NCBI GenBank assembly: GCA_947631235.1
Contig: CANRKO010000004.1
Location: forward strand, 1-64,000
Reading direction: 5' to 3'
From: an uncultured Clostridia bacterium
Lineage (GTDB): Bacteria; Bacillota; Clostridia; UBA1381
Length of the DNA stretch: 64,000 nt
Below are positions 37,036-48,200 of the stretch, in pieces (position 1 is the stretch's first letter; every line of letters starts with the position of its first letter). The notes beneath the pieces were generated by a model, which was given only the letters and a program-made list of their open reading frames with translations, searched no databases and was not told the DNA's origin. The translations under genes were made by a program, and so were the position numbers.

Positions 37036-40000
37036 TTATTCTGTCCGTTCCGCATTCGCGCAAAGGGGATATATATTTTTCATACTGCCCCAGAGCATTA
37101 CTTTTACCGTTTTGCCCGCGGCGTCAAAGCCTTCGGGCGTAGGCACGGACGCTGTTCCTTCCGCGCCGACGTTCACAGTTTCAATTTTAACGTCCGCAAG
37201 CGCGCCGTTGTCATACGCGGCGAAAATAACCGTGTAATTTCCCTCGGGAGCGGTTACGGCTGCCGCGTTGTTTTCGTACGCGATATTAAACGCGCTCTCG
37301 GGATAGAAGGATAATTTCTTTGCAATATGACCGTCCGCGTCGGTGTAATATCCCTCTTCGCCGTCAAATGTTGCGACCTTGCCTTCGGATATTGCCGTTA
37401 CTCCTTTAAGATTGGCGAATCCCGCCACGCCCGCGTCCGAGGTAAAGGTGCATGTATCGTCCATTTCCGTTTTTATGGGACCCTCGAACGGTCCTTCAGC
37501 CTGATAAATACCGTATTTACATTCCGTGTTGTCTGCCCTTACCGTGAGAGCGCTGTTGTTTTCAAGCTTAATTCTGCCATTATATGTTGTGCCGTTATCA
37601 TCGGCAGCTTCACTATTCATATTAATTCCCACGTTAAGTATTCCCTTATTGCTGACTGCCGAGGCGGTCAGGCTTGAAGCGTCCTTTATGACGATTTCGC
37701 TGACCTCACAGCCCACAGCCGCGTGCGTTAACTCTGTCTCTGTATCTGTATCTGCGGTTGAACCGCCTTCCGCCTTAACCTGCGCGCCGCCGCTTATTGT
37801 CAGGGAACCACCCGGCCACGTCTCTATTCCTTCGCTATCTTCATACGCGTCTCCGCCGTAGGCGTTGACCTCCGCGTTTGATATATCGATATTTTCATAG
37901 ACGAGTATGCCGGCTGACATTGTTTCGCCGTCCTGTACCTCTTCGTCATACGAGGTATTTCCTCCGAAGGCGTTGAGGGTGCCGTTTCCCGTTATTGTAA
38001 GATTGCCTTCGCAGGCGATGCCAAAGCTGTCAATGTTTACTCCGTCGCCCGCGATTACCGTAAGAGTGCCGTCTATGTCAAGCGTTAAGTCACCGACCAC
38101 GCTTATTCCCGACGCACAAATGCTGGTATCGGTTCGCGTAAATCCTTCCGCGGCGCTTTGAATATACGGATATTCGCCCTCGGGAACGTGAAGCGTTGAG
38201 CCTGAGCTTAAATACAGTCCGTCCTCGTGCGAGGTGACAAAACGGAACTCCGAGGTGAGCGTCAGTGTGTTTCCTTCGCATGACGCGCCGGGTACTGTGA
38301 CAGGATCGGACATTTCGCCGGTGTGAAAGTCGTATTTTGAATACAGCGTGCTTGTTTCGCCGTCAAAATAGAGTATTTCGTCACCCTCTGTGACATCCGC
38401 CGCGTTTTTAAATTTGATGTGCTTCGCGATATTTCCGTCCGTGTCAACATAGCTGTTCGTCAATCCGTCCTTTCCGCTTGTATACGCAAGTATCTTGCCC
38501 TCCTGCGACATTGCCGTAACACCGACAAGGTCTGCGCCTGACGCTTTCGTTGTTCCCTCGGCAGTAAATGTGCAGGTGCTGTCCATTTCTACGGGAAGAA
38601 ACGCGTTTGGATAATATGACATACCGACGCTGCGTTCGGAGCCGTCGGCGTTCACTGTGATTGAACTGTTGTTTTCAAGCGTAATACCGCCGTTATAAAT
38701 TGTGCCGTCGCCGCGAGCATCGCCGCAAATCATGATCAAACCGCAGCTGTAGTTTTCCTTTCCTCCCGCCGCCGAAGCGGTTAAATGCGAATTGTTCTTG
38801 ACTGTAAGGTAGCTCGTCGCGCACGCGTAGCTGTAAAATTGATCGTAAAACTCTCCTTCTCCCCGATTTTCACTGCTTTGGGCCGTGACCGAAGCTCCTT
38901 TATCTATTGTCACGGAATGCTCCTCGTCGGTCACTATACCATAACTTGCTCCGTGCGCGCTGCCGCCGCTGAAACGCGCGTTAGCAACGGATATATCCAA
39001 ATCCCCGTATACATATATTCCGAGCGAATCCGCCCTCATGGCTTCCGCCGTCTCGTCGTGCTCCGTGCTTCCGCTCACTGCGGTAAGGCTGCCCTTTCCC
39101 GTTATCGTAAGGTCGCCGTCCGATAAAATCGCGCGGCTCGATGCATCCGTTCCCGTTCCCGATCTCACGGTTAACTCTCCGTCTATATCTATCGTGCTGC
39201 CGTCTGCGGCGAAGATGCCGGTGTACTCATTCAGCGTATCGTCACCCTTAAATCCGCCGGCGGCACTCAATATCGACGGGTATTCGCCCTCGGGGACGTA
39301 CAGCGTCGTGTTGCCGTCTATGAACAGTCCGTCCTTAGCCGTCGTCGCAAACTGAAAATCCGAGGTGAGCGTCAGCGTATTTCCCTCGCATATCGCGCCG
39401 GGGAATTTTACCGGCTCGGAAAACTCTTTGGTGTCATAGTCCATCTTCGAGTAAAGCTGACTTGTCGCGCTGTCATAGTAAAGGATATGATCTCTTTCTG
39501 CGGCGTCCGCGATAACTGTTATCGGGAAGTTATCCGTCGCCCACAAAGCCGCGTCGCTGAAGCTTTCCGCATCTTCAATACCCAAATCTTTTGTATTACC
39601 GTCCATGATTGCCGTCAGCATCGCGTCCAGTTCCGAGTTTTTTTGCTGCCATTGACTTTTCTTGTCTTCATCATCGGCGGCATTTTTATACGCTTCAAGA
39701 GCGGCTTCGGTTTCTTCGAGCTTAGTCATAAACCCGATGTCTTTAAGGCACTTCTCGCTTGTTTCATCATTCGACGCGATTGTATCACCCCAATCAGCCC
39801 ATTCGGTTTCGTTGTTTTCACCCGTAGTTTTTATAAAGCTTTCGCCCTTGTTCACAACCCCCTTCGCGTATTGACTTGTGGAATTGCATATAGCCGCATC
39901 CGCTCTCGCGTAAAGCTCGGATCCGTACTCCTGGCCTGTAACCTCATATTTGCCTTCAGCGGTCTTGTTGGTCACGACAACGGAAAATTTTGTGTTTGCG

Positions 40001-41541
40001 GGTATGTAAACGGGCTCCTCCAAATCAAAGCGGTGATAGCCGCCGTACTCATACTTCTTTGTTCCGCTCGCCACAAGCTCTCCGTCGGTCGGAGATGTGC
40101 TTTGGTCGTTTAGCCGATACATCTCGAAGGTTGTTTCCGTCCCCGGAAGCTCCGTGTAAAACGTCAATGTTTTCGCAATCATATCAACGTCTTCGTTTTG
40201 AAATGTATTCGCCATGGATGCCGGTTTGTCAAAGACACTGCGCGAATAGTCGCTGACAACAGGCATATAATCATACTTAAAGCCGAAATACCCGCCTGCG
40301 TCCTCGTCGGGGGTGACGTCAAAATCAAGCGCCTCTACGTTTTGTATGGTATGGTCGTAATACGAGATATAGAAATATCCGTGGTCACCCCAATAATCTT
40401 TATTCGGAAATTCACTCTGATCACTGCCCCAGCTGTTCTTTACTATCCACGCTCCGTCTCCCGGAGGCGTCTCAAAGAAATTTTCCTTCGGGAAGCTGTC
40501 GTCCCAGCCGACTATCGTGACGGCGTGGTTCGGCATTTCGCCGTTTTTACTGTCTTCTGTATGGCTTAACGGCACATAATGCGCCCATGTCTTGGGATTG
40601 ATGTAGTGGTGTTCGTCTTTCTCCTCCGCTGTTGACGTGTCAGCCGCAAAGCCGATACTTACCGGGCGACCATTTATAAGCTGCTCCTTTATCGCGTCTG
40701 TTCCGGCTTGATTGTATTCATACTTATATTTTCCTTCAGTCTCGTCGTATACGAATTGAGCCGGAGACGGGAGCAGAAAGCTTTCCTCGAGCGGATATAC
40801 CTCTCCGAAACGATCTTCCTCATCAAGACTCCAGTCGTCCTCGTGGCTGTAGATATATGGCTCATATCCTTCTCCTTGCTTCCATGACGTTATGCCTTTT
40901 TCGGGATTTAAGTATATTATATTGCCTTCCTTGCCGCGGTAAGGAAACAGGTACTCCGGCGCGGGACCTATTCCCGCAGAGTATGCGGACGTAGCGGTTG
41001 TGATACCTTGTCCGAAATTAAATCTGTCGCCGCTTTTTATATCGGGATCGGTAAAGTATATTCCCTCACCGCCTTGATCGCCGTCGTCCTCGGGGAGAGC
41101 CACATTCGCGAACCACGCGAGATGATGCTCGGATAAATCCATATCCCATGACTTTGTGTTATTCCATTCATCATACGACATTCCGAGATCCGTCAAAATA
41201 CTTGTCTCAGACGCAGCGGTTGCCGCAAATCCCCAGCACGTGCCGAAGTAACCCTGATTTTTTACGGGCGTGACGTAATTCTTTGTCCCGCTTCCGTCGA
41301 GATCCGCTTCGCGCAAATCGAACTTTGGGGGATATTCGGAATTTTCGTTATTCGACGCGAGACTGATGTCCGGCGACGGGTTGTAGAAATATTTCTGACT
41401 CGCAATAAGTCTTTTCGCCGCTCTCTCCGCCGCGTCTGCCGCCGCGCTTTCCGCCGAAGGCTCGGCAAACGCCGGTACAGCTGCCGTAAGCATGGCTGCC
41501 GCCAGTGTTACAGATAAGACTTTTTTCAAATGTTTCATCAT
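37036..41541 (-). CDS. Secreted papain-family (C1) cysteine peptidase with two large beta-helix-like repeats
   Basis: 1501 residues from the ATG at 41541 (a second ATG follows at once; AGAGGA lies about nine bases upstream). A signal peptide covers residues 1-27. The peptidase domain (about 70-400) has the catalytic triad of family C1: Cys102 in NQGYFGTCWGFAATA, His in PNHAVTIVGWDD (near 337) and Asn in WIVKNSWGS (near 367). About residues 410-560 form a lectin-like sandwich often found after bacterial C1 domains. From about 680 to 1440 there are two tandem units of about 330 residues (starting ILYYDSATSQLYSKMDY and ILYFDGETSTLYSKYDF), each built of short strands like LTITGNGTLNAFGG. These are typical of a beta-helix. 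No anchor is seen. It follows the NRPS-PPTase operon by 100 bases in the same direction, with no clear terminator between, so it may be part of that transcript. Confidence 0.85.
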   Translation of the reverse strand: MMKHLKKVLSVTLAAAMLTAAVPAFAEPSAESAAADAAERAAKRLIASQKYFYNPSPDISLASNNENSEYPPKFDLREADLDGSGTKNYVTPVKNQGYFGTCWGFAATAASETSILTDLGMSYDEWNNTKSWDMDLSEHHLAWFANVALPEDDGDQGGEGIYFTDPDIKSGDRFNFGQGITTATSAYSAGIGPAPEYLFPYRGKEGNIIYLNPEKGITSWKQGEGYEPYIYSHEDDWSLDEEDRFGEVYPLEESFLLPSPAQFVYDETEGKYKYEYNQAGTDAIKEQLINGRPVSIGFAADTSTAEEKDEHHYINPKTWAHYVPLSHTEDSKNGEMPNHAVTIVGWDDSFPKENFFETPPGDGAWIVKNSWGSDQSEFPNKDYWGDHGYFYISYYDHTIQNVEALDFDVTPDEDAGGYFGFKYDYMPVVSDYSRSVFDKPASMANTFQNEDVDMIAKTLTFYTELPGTETTFEMYRLNDQSTSPTDGELVASGTKKYEYGGYHRFDLEEPVYIPANTKFSVVVTNKTAEGKYEVTGQEYGSELYARADAAICNSTSQYAKGVVNKGESFIKTTGENNETEWADWGDTIASNDETSEKCLKDIGFMTKLEETEAALEAYKNAADDEDKKSQWQQKNSELDAMLTAIMDGNTKDLGIEDAESFSDAALWATDNFPITVIADAAERDHILYYDSATSQLYSKMDYDTKEFSEPVKFPGAICEGNTLTLTSDFQFATTAKDGLFIDGNTTLYVPEGEYPSILSAAGGFKGDDTLNEYTGIFAADGSTIDIDGELTVRSGTGTDASSRAILSDGDLTITGKGSLTAVSGSTEHDETAEAMRADSLGIYVYGDLDISVANARFSGGSAHGASYGIVTDEEHSVTIDKGASVTAQSSENRGEGEFYDQFYSYACATSYLTVKNNSHLTASAAGGKENYSCGLIMICGDARGDGTIYNGGITLENNSSITVNADGSERSVGMSYYPNAFLPVEMDSTCTFTAEGTTKASGADLVGVTAMSQEGKILAYTSGKDGLTNSYVDTDGNIAKHIKFKNAADVTEGDEILYFDGETSTLYSKYDFHTGEMSDPVTVPGASCEGNTLTLTSEFRFVTSHEDGLYLSSGSTLHVPEGEYPYIQSAAEGFTRTDTSICASGISVVGDLTLDIDGTLTVIAGDGVNIDSFGIACEGNLTITGNGTLNAFGGNTSYDEEVQDGETMSAGILVYENIDISNAEVNAYGGDAYEDSEGIETWPGGSLTISGGAQVKAEGGSTADTDTETELTHAAVGCEVSEIVIKDASSLTASAVSNKGILNVGINMNSEAADDNGTTYNGRIKLENNSALTVRADNTECKYGIYQAEGPFEGPIKTEMDDTCTFTSDAGVAGFANLKGVTAISEGKVATFDGEEGYYTDADGHIAKKLSFYPESAFNIAYENNAAAVTAPEGNYTVIFAAYDNGALADVKIETVNVGAEGTASVPTPEGFDAAGKTVKVMLWGSMKNIYPLCANAERTE

Positions 41542-41641
41542 TATCACATTCCTCTCTCTGAAATAATATATTTTATAAGGTTATATATTCCCTCTTATTT
41601 TTCAAGATATTTTTCATTATCCGCCGGCGATTACCGCGTTT

Positions 41642-42244
41642 TTATTTACCCTCACATATCGATATTTCGTAATCGCCGTATGATATGTTAAACAGCTTGC
41701 AGCGGACGGCGACCCAATCCCGCGTTATTGTTCGCTTTTCGGGATTGATTTCTATATACGTCGGAGATACGCCGAGCCCTTCGCCGGTCATTTTTATATA
41801 GCTTTCCTTCATAGTCCAAAGCCTGAAAAATCTGCGGGTTTTATCCTCGTCGTTCTGCGCTTCGGCTATATATTTCCGCTCGCTCGGCAGGAAAATACTG
41901 TCCGTAATTTCAAACGGCGCGTTTTCCGCTTTTTCGATATCGCAGCCGACCGGCGTTTCACTCACGGCGCACAGAACATATTCGCCGGAATGCGAAAGAT
42001 TGAAGCATATCCCCTCGCACAGCGGCTTGCCGTTTGCGTCTGTTATTACATTATCGGCTGAAAAGCCGTATTTGCCGAGAGCCTCCTCCGCAAGCCGCCA
42101 CGCGCCGAGACTTAATTTTCTGTCAATCGCGTTACGATATTTTAAAATATATCTTTTTCGCCAATCCGGTATTCCGTAAAGCGCCGACTCGTCAGCTGCC
42201 GGATCGGGCAGAGATGATACGTTTTTTAAAAAGTATTCCGCCAT
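41642..42244 (-). CDS. Sfp-type 4'-phosphopantetheinyl transferase
   Basis: 200 residues. It transfers the phosphopantetheine arm of CoA to the conserved Ser of carrier domains, which the NRPS needs to work. Motifs are present in order: NLSHSGEYVLCA, VGCDIEKA (metal-binding Asp and Glu) and FFRLWTMKESYIKMTGEG. The ATG at 42244 has GGAGG five bases upstream, which is preferred to a TTG at 42283 that overlaps the NRPS stop. It lies 25 bases after the NRPS in the same operon and so is almost certainly dedicated to its two carrier domains. Confidence 0.92.
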   Translation of the reverse strand: MAEYFLKNVSSLPDPAADESALYGIPDWRKRYILKYRNAIDRKLSLGAWRLAEEALGKYGFSADNVITDANGKPLCEGICFNLSHSGEYVLCAVSETPVGCDIEKAENAPFEITDSIFLPSERKYIAEAQNDEDKTRRFFRLWTMKESYIKMTGEGLGVSPTYIEINPEKRTITRDWVAVRCKLFNISYGDYEISICEGK

Positions 42245-42269
42245 TTTTTCCTCCGCGCCGTATTTATGT

Positions 42270-45200
42270 TCATTGCAATTCAAAATATCCGAGCCCTTTA
42301 AGATTTACAAGGAACTTTTTCATATACTCAAACGAGGTTACGGGCCAGCGGAAACCCATACGGTAGAGAGCCTGCATTGTCATTTCGTTGCTCTGACCGA
42401 CCTCATATGATTTTCTGCCGTGCGCCATATTTTCATATGCAATCATGCTCGAAAGCACCTTCGCTTTTTCGGGATTGCTTTCGGCTTTCTTTAACGCCGT
42501 TTCATACTCGCTGATTTCGGCGGGCTTCACGGTAAGTCCCTGTCTGTTCATTTCGCCGTATAAATCGTTCATAAGCAGCGCGTGATTGTTGTACGGGTGG
42601 AATACCACGCACTCTCTCGGCGATTGCGCAAGGAGCAGTATCGCCTTTGCCACGCAGTCTATCGGCGAAAGCTCGAACGGCATATCCATGGTTTCATAGG
42701 GATAGCAACCGATGAGGTATGTGGATTTGAGCCTTCCCATAAAGCTGTTGGTCGTGAAATTTATCTGATATTCGCCGTCGCTCTCGCGTGCCGACAGATT
42801 TCCGACGCGCATGATTTTCGCGTTAAGACCGTTCGCCGCCCTTTCCAATATCTCGCGCTCGGCAAGGAATTTCGCGGCGGTGTATTTGGAGCCTTGCACC
42901 TGACCGTAGTACAGCATATTTTCCTTAAGGCTTGCGACCTCTCCCGGGCGGTCGAGGAACGCTCCGCCGACGCTCATTGTGGAAACATGTACGAGCCGCG
43001 TTCCCGTTTCTTCGCAGAACGCGATAATGTTCTGTACGCCGTGATAGTTTACGTCCTCAATGTCCGTATCCTTCGAGAAGTGCTTTACATTTGCCGCGCA
43101 GTTTATGAACGTGTCGGCTTTTATGCCCTTGAGCTTTTCAAAGTCCGCCTTCTTTGTTATGTCGCCGTCTGTTACCGTAATTCTATCGCCGTATTGCTCC
43201 GTGATATCCTCCTCAAAGTAATAGTAAAACAGAGATTTTAACCGCATATCCGCTGTCATTTTGCCCTTGCCGCGCATCAAGCAGCATACATTGCCGTCGA
43301 AATTCGTGAGCAGCTCATGAAGTATATGAACTCCCAGAAATCCTGTCGCGCCTGTCAGAATTACGTCGCCTATCTCCTGCTTTTCACCGTTTATAAACGC
43401 GCAGATAGTGTTCTTTTCAAGCAGGCGGTCAATGTTGTCGTAATCGTAATCGTCAAACCGCATAATGCCGTCATCTGTATCGCCCTGACCACCCGCAAGT
43501 TTCGCAAGCGATCGCGGCGTGGGATTTGCGAACACGTCGCCGTAGGCTATATTGTAACCGAGCTTGCCCGCCGCGATAACAACACGCGTCACGGTGAGCG
43601 ATGTTCCGCCCAAGTCGAAGAAACTGTCGGTTACGGACACCTCGTCAAGGTTCAGAATGTCCGTGAATATCTCGCAGAAATCCTTTTCCGCCGCCGTTTG
43701 GGGCTTTGCCGATACGCCGTTCTTTGAGTTGTCAGAAATCACGGGATCTCCCAGTGCTTTGATGTTCACCTTGCCGTTGGAAGTTGTCGGCAGCTCGTCA
43801 AGTTGGTTAAACGACGCGGGAATCATATAATCCGTAAGCGTTTTTCTCATTTCCGACTTCAAATACTCGACGTCGGGATTTCCATCGGCAGTATAGTACG
43901 CACATATGCCGTCCTCATGACCGACCTTTCTTATAACAACGACAGCCGAGCGTATGCCGTCTATGCTCGTCAAGCATTTTTCAATTTCGCCAAGCTCGAT
44001 CCGCAGCCCGCGAAGTTTGACCTGACTATCCTTTCTGCCTAAGATTACAACATCTCCGTTATCGGTCCAGCGCGCATAATCGCCCGAGCGGTAGAACCGC
44101 TCGCCCTCGTATTCGATAAACGCTTTTTCCGTCTGCTCTGGGAGATTGTTATATCCCTCGGCAACGCCCACGCCGCCTATTAAAAGCTCGCCGACAACGC
44201 CCGCCGGCAGCTTGTTATCGTCCGTATCAACAATGTATTCGCGGTAGTTCAGGAGCGGTCTGCCAACAGATATTTCATCCGCGCTTGTAAGATCCTTCGC
44301 GTTTGACGCCACGGTGATTTCCGTGGGACCGTAGGCGTTGATAATTCGAGCGTTTGTCTTTTCGCGCAGGACACTTAACAGCTTATCCGAATATTTTTCG
44401 CCGCCCGATAAAATCACCTTACAGTTTTTCATTGCGTCCGCAAATTCGTCAAGCTCCATATATACGAGAAGTCTTGACGGAGTGGCGATAAACGCGTCCA
44501 CGTTATTCTCCTTAAAGAACCGTGCGAGCGACAGAGGGTCGTTTGTCTGCTCGTCGCTTGCAAACGCGAGCGTAAGACCATTGCATAGCGCGACTACCGT
44601 CTCCTGCAGCGACATATCAAACGATACCGTCGTAATCGCGCCGTAGCATTTGCAGCTCTCGGTTACGCAGCGAACCTGAAGATTGCGCTCGTCGTCGGTA
44701 ACATAGTTTGCGATGCCGATGTGTCTAAGCATTACGCCCTTGGGCTTTCCCGTGGAACCGGAGGTGTAAATAAGATACGCCAAATCATTCGGCGAAATTT
44801 CAATATTGGGCTTTTTATCGTTTTCGCCCGTTTCAAGCTCCGCTATGTCAACCGTATTTTTGTATGCGTTAAGCAAGTCACCGAAGGTTATCACAAGCTC
44901 CGCACCGCTGTCCTCTATAATGCTGTTTATTCTCTCCTTCGGATATTCGGGGCAGGTCGGTATAAACGCGCCGCCCGCCTTTAATATGCCGAACATTGCA
45001 GCGAAGAATTTTGATGTTCTGCTCAGCAGTATAACCACGCGGCTGCCGCTTGTAACGCCGCGCTTTAATAACGCGTTTGCGACTATATTTGCTCGTCTGT
45101 CCAATTCGGCGTATGTGAATTTACCGTCGCAGGCGATAACCGCCGTGCGGTCGGGGTGCAGCCTTACATGATACTCAAATTTTTCATGCAACAGCTTTAT

Positions 45201-48200
45201 TTCCGTCTCCGCAAATCCGGTGTATGAGAAGTCTGCGATTTGCTTTTCGTCCGCATCGTCAAGCATTGACAGCTTACGAGCCTTGCCGTCGGGATTTTCG
45301 GTGATTTTCTCCGCGACGGTTTTAATGGCGTTTGCGAATTTGCTCATCAGCTCATGACTGTAAACAGCGTCGTTATAGTGAACGTCTACGCATTCCGTTC
45401 CGCCCGTTTTTTCGATGTACACACCAGTGTCGAATTTTACGCGCTGCTCGCCGACAGTCTCCCATTCGATTAATTTGCCGTCTATACGAAGTTCGTCCAC
45501 GACGCCGAGCTGATACGCGTACATAATATGCGGCGCGTAGTTGAATCTGCGGCACACGTCGGCATACGGATACGCCTCGTTTGCAACCGCGTTTATAAGC
45601 AAATTCTTCGCACGCTCCACAAGCTCCGCCGCCGTTATATCGTCAATTTCAAGACCTATCGGGAGCGTTTTTACAAACATACCGAAACAGTTTGTGAGCT
45701 TCATGTCCGAGCGTCCGTTGCTTATCGTGTTTATATACGCGCCGCGGCTGTTCGTAAATCTCGATACGACATACAACGTCGCCGCGAGAAACAGATGCGC
45801 GGGAGTTATGCCTCTGCCGCTGCAAAACTCCGAAATACGAGCCATATCAAACGGCGCGGACGCTATCGCAGAGGAGCCGTTTTCGGCAAGCCCGCCTTTA
45901 TCCGGCGTAATCTCCGCCGCGCCCTCGCAGTTTACGAGCATATCGGAAATGTATTTTTCGGACTCTTTGAACTCCTCGCTATCCACGAACGCGCTGTCAT
46001 CCTTTACATAATCGAAGTAATCGTATGTTTCGCTTTCTGTTTCGCCGCCTTCGAGAACCGTCTTTATCGATTGCAGGAACAGGTCGAATGACGCGCCGTC
46101 AAAGATAATATGGTGGAACTCGGCGAACAGATAAACCGCCGCCTCGGTTTGTATCACTTCAATTCTGAACAGTCGCGTATTCATAAGCTTGAACGGCTTT
46201 ACAAAGTCCGCACGGTACTTTTTCAGCTCGTCCTCGCTCATATTCTTTACAGGAACTGTATATCCGTCCGCGCCCATGCGCCGCTGAACGATATCGTCGT
46301 CCTTTATCGTGAGCCGCGTGAAAACATACGGATGCGCCGCGAGCACGGTATCTACCGCATCAGCGAGCTTTTGCGCGCCGAAGTTGGCGGGAAAGCGGTA
46401 CATGAACGGGATATTGTAGAATGTGTCCTCGGGACGTTTCATGCACTCCGAATATACCCCGTACTGCGTGTACGAAAGCGGCGCGAACTCTGCCTTTTCC
46501 TCTTTCGTCCTTTCCTCGGCTGGCGCGTTTTTCGCGGCAAGCAGATAGCCTACAATATCGTCCTCTATCGACATTACCGAGCAGCCCTTCATAAGTGTCT
46601 TTATATCCGCGCCGTAACCAAATTCCTTATTAAGCTCGACCGCGAGCTTTATAACGGAGAGCGACGTCATACCACAGTGCATAATGTCGGCTGAAACGTC
46701 AATTTCGTCCGTGCCGATTATGCCCTTTATGATTTCAAGTATTTTGGTTTCAAGAGCCGTAAGAGAACGCTCGGTTTTTGCCATAGGCTCATCCGAAACG
46801 ACATCAATTTCCGGCAGACTTCTCTTGTCGACCTTGCCGTTTACCGTAAGCGGTATCGCGTCTATTTGCATAATCGCCTCGGGAACCATATACGGCGGTT
46901 TTCTTTCCGCGATAAATTCCTTAAGAGCCGCTATGTCAACCTCGCCGGACGATACGATATACGCGGCGATATACTTTCCGCCCGACGCTTTATCTTTCGC
47001 CACAACAGTCGCGTCCGTTATTCCCTCAAAATCGTGTATAACGGATTCTATCTCCGTAAGCTCGATTCGGTAGCCGCGTATTTTAACCATGCCGTCGCGG
47101 CGTCCCACATACGACAGATTGCCGTCGTTCATAAATTTTACTATATCACCCGTATGATAAAGCACGTCGCGGTATTTGCCGCTTTCAAACGGGTTTTTAA
47201 CGTATACCTTTTCCGTTTGCTCGGGGCGATTTAAATATCCCTTTGACACGAGCGGACCCGCCACGCATAATTCGCCAACCGCGCCGAACGGCAGCATACG
47301 CATCTGCTTGTCAACGATATATAGCCGCGCATTGTCGACGCCTATGCCGACTGGAACGGGGTCGTAATATTTATCCATCAGAAACGCCGTAATCAATATG
47401 GTACACTCCGTCGGACCGTAGCTGTTGAACTGTTTAACACCCTCCCTCGGTTCAAAAGGCACGAGTTTTTCGCCGCCTATGTCCACAACCTTGAGAGCAA
47501 TATCGTCAATCGAGGTCAGGAACGCTCTGGCGACCTGCGTTGTCAGGGAGGTATGGGTAATATCGTTTTGTGCGCAGTATTCGTTGATCCATACCAAATC
47601 GAGCCTGCGCTCCTCGGGAATTATATACTCCGCCGCGCCCGCGCTCAAGAACGGATAAATGTCCAGCATATGCACGTCAAAGCTGTAGCTTGCGTGCGCC
47701 GCCTCCGCGCTTTTGTCCGTAATATCGTAAATCCTTCGGAACCAATGGATAAAATTGGTAAGGTTATGATGCGTCAGCATACAGCCCTTCGGCGTACCCG
47801 TTGAGCCGGAGGTGTAAAGCAGCACAAATAAATCGTCCGGTCCAGGCGAAGGGAGAGGGATTTCGCTGCCGCTTAAAGCCGGAATATCCTCCGTTTTTAA
47901 TATGTCTCCCCCAAAATCGGGTATCAGCGAAAGCAGCTTACCGTCCGCGATAAGCATTTTAGCCGACGCGTCCTTCGTCATAAACTGTAATCGCTCCGAC
48001 GGGTGAGTCGGGTCGAGCGGCTCATACGCCGCGCCCGATTTGAGTATGCCTATCGAGCAAATCGTCATATATTCGTTGCGTTCAACCATTGACGCTATAA
48101 CGTCGCCCTTACCCAAGTCCTTCGAGCGGATATATTGTGCTATCTTGTCCGTTATTTCGTCAAGCTCCTCATACGTGTAGCGGTTTTCCTTAAACACGAG

